DNA of 64,000 nucleotides from Kosakonia radicincitans DSM 16656. GTDB taxonomy: Bacteria > Pseudomonadota > Gammaproteobacteria > Enterobacterales > Enterobacteriaceae. The position numbers were made by a program, and so were the translations under genes. Shown in pieces: positions 63,528-64,000 of this stretch. The notes under the pieces were generated by a model. It made no database searches, had not been told where the DNA came from, and saw only the letters and a program-made list of their open reading frames with translations. The DNA lies in the NCBI RefSeq assembly GCF_000280495.2, contig NZ_CP018016.1:1302001-1366000 (forward strand), read 5' to 3'. Every line of letters begins with the position of its first letter. Within the stretch, counting starts at the first letter, position 1.

Positions 63528-64000
63528 CTAGCGATTGACTTTAAGCGGATTTTTTACCAGCGCTTCGGGCACCAGTAACGGGTTACGCGGGAAGGCATCG
63601 TTGGCCGTCAGCGCGCTGAAGGGCATCACGCCGTAATCCGGGCGATTAAGTTCATCTGTCGAAACTGCCGGATAACTCTGCGCCAGTTGCAGGGCTTTGG
63701 CGGCTACTTTCTCTTTTTCCAGCAGATAACCCACCAGGCTAATTTCGTACTTACGAATATTTTCCACATAAGCATAAGCTTCATGACCACGGGCGTAACC
63801 GTAAGTCAGCTTACTGTAATAAGGTTTCTGGCTCAGCAGCGGCAGCCGCTGTTTGACGTCGGCCCAGCTATCGGGATTGCCTTTGGTTTTCGCCGTCAGC
63901 GCGCGGGCATCAAGCATATGCGCGTAACCCATATTGTAGGCCGCCAGCGCAAACCAGATTTTCTCATCCTGCGGCACGCTATCCGGCACTTTGCTCATCA
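63528..64000 (-). CDS. mltF: Membrane-bound lytic transglycosylase F (3' part, cut by right edge)
   Basis: The visible 157 C-terminal residues contain the lytic transglycosylase motif [17 protein letters not shown] and the MltF tail ([28 protein letters not shown] written here in part). MltF cleaves peptidoglycan from the outer membrane. Its N-terminal solute-binding-like domain and signal are outside the window. Position next to tadA matches E. coli. Confidence 0.93.
   Translation of the reverse strand, partial: MSKVPDSVPQDEKIWFALAAYNMGYAHMLDARALTAKTKGNPDSWADVKQRLPLLSQKPYYSKLTYGYARGHEAYAYVENIRKYEISLVGYLLEKEKVAAKALQLAQSYPAVSTDELNRPDYGVMPFSALTANDAFPRNPLLVPEALVKNPLKVNR

Overview
The window is a stretch of an Enterobacteriaceae chromosome. 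Gene order and protein sequences from aroF to mltF match the E. coli aroF-tyrA-pheA ... clpB-rrn-kgtP ... rpoE-rse-lep-rnc-era ... tadA-mltF region almost gene for gene. Genes absent from E. coli K-12 at this place (a DUF2946/PepSY pair, an SMP-30-type hydrolase between tyrA and pheA) and the rRNA sequence point to the Kosakonia/Enterobacter/Klebsiella group. The genus is an inference.

Positions 1 to about 18,990 are the integrase-proximal part of a P2/186-type prophage, read mostly on the minus strand. From right to left come integrase, CI-type repressor, a Cox-like regulator, three small early proteins, replication endonuclease A, a small gene behind a near-perfect LexA box, then tail protein X, holin, endolysin, two spanin-like proteins, tail/baseplate genes R, V, W, J and I, three separate tail-fibre cassettes (two with assembly chaperones), sheath FI, tube FII, E/E+E' with a -1 frameshift site, and the start of tape measure T, which runs off the left edge. 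The head genes (Q P O N M L in P2) that should lie between A and X are missing, and so is tail completion gene S. The visible element therefore encodes a contractile tail plus lysis proteins, which is the gene content of a tailocin (R-type bacteriocin), yet it keeps integrase, repressor and replication endonuclease. Five late promoters share a TTGT-N12-(A/C)CA element (Ogr/Delta type) at a fixed distance from the -10 box, and each fibre cassette ends in the same hairpin terminator, so every fibre is its own transcription unit.

Positions 19,173-31,620 carry a His/Met-rich membrane pair probably linked to copper, then aroF-tyrA (TyrR boxes upstream), the SMP-30 gene, convergent pheA with its pheL attenuator, raiA, bamD, rluD-pgeF and clpB (sigma-32 promoter). 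Positions 31,745-37,152 are a complete rRNA operon (16S, tRNA-Glu, 23S, 5S) with tandem promoters, boxA and two terminators.

Positions 37,332-64,000 are housekeeping genes: kgtP, yfiM, pssA, patZ, tapT, trxC, yfiF, ung, grcA (FNR site), srmB, trmN6, nadB, the sigma-E envelope-stress operon rpoE-rseABC with its own sigma-E promoter, lepA-lepB, rnc-era-recO with the rnc leader hairpin, pdxJ-acpS, yfhL, yfhH, pgpC, tadA, and the 3' part of mltF cut by the right edge.

The part most worth following up is the headless, SOS-linked prophage with three fibre cassettes. Everything here was read by eye; no database search was run. Family names rest on recognised motifs, lengths and gene order.
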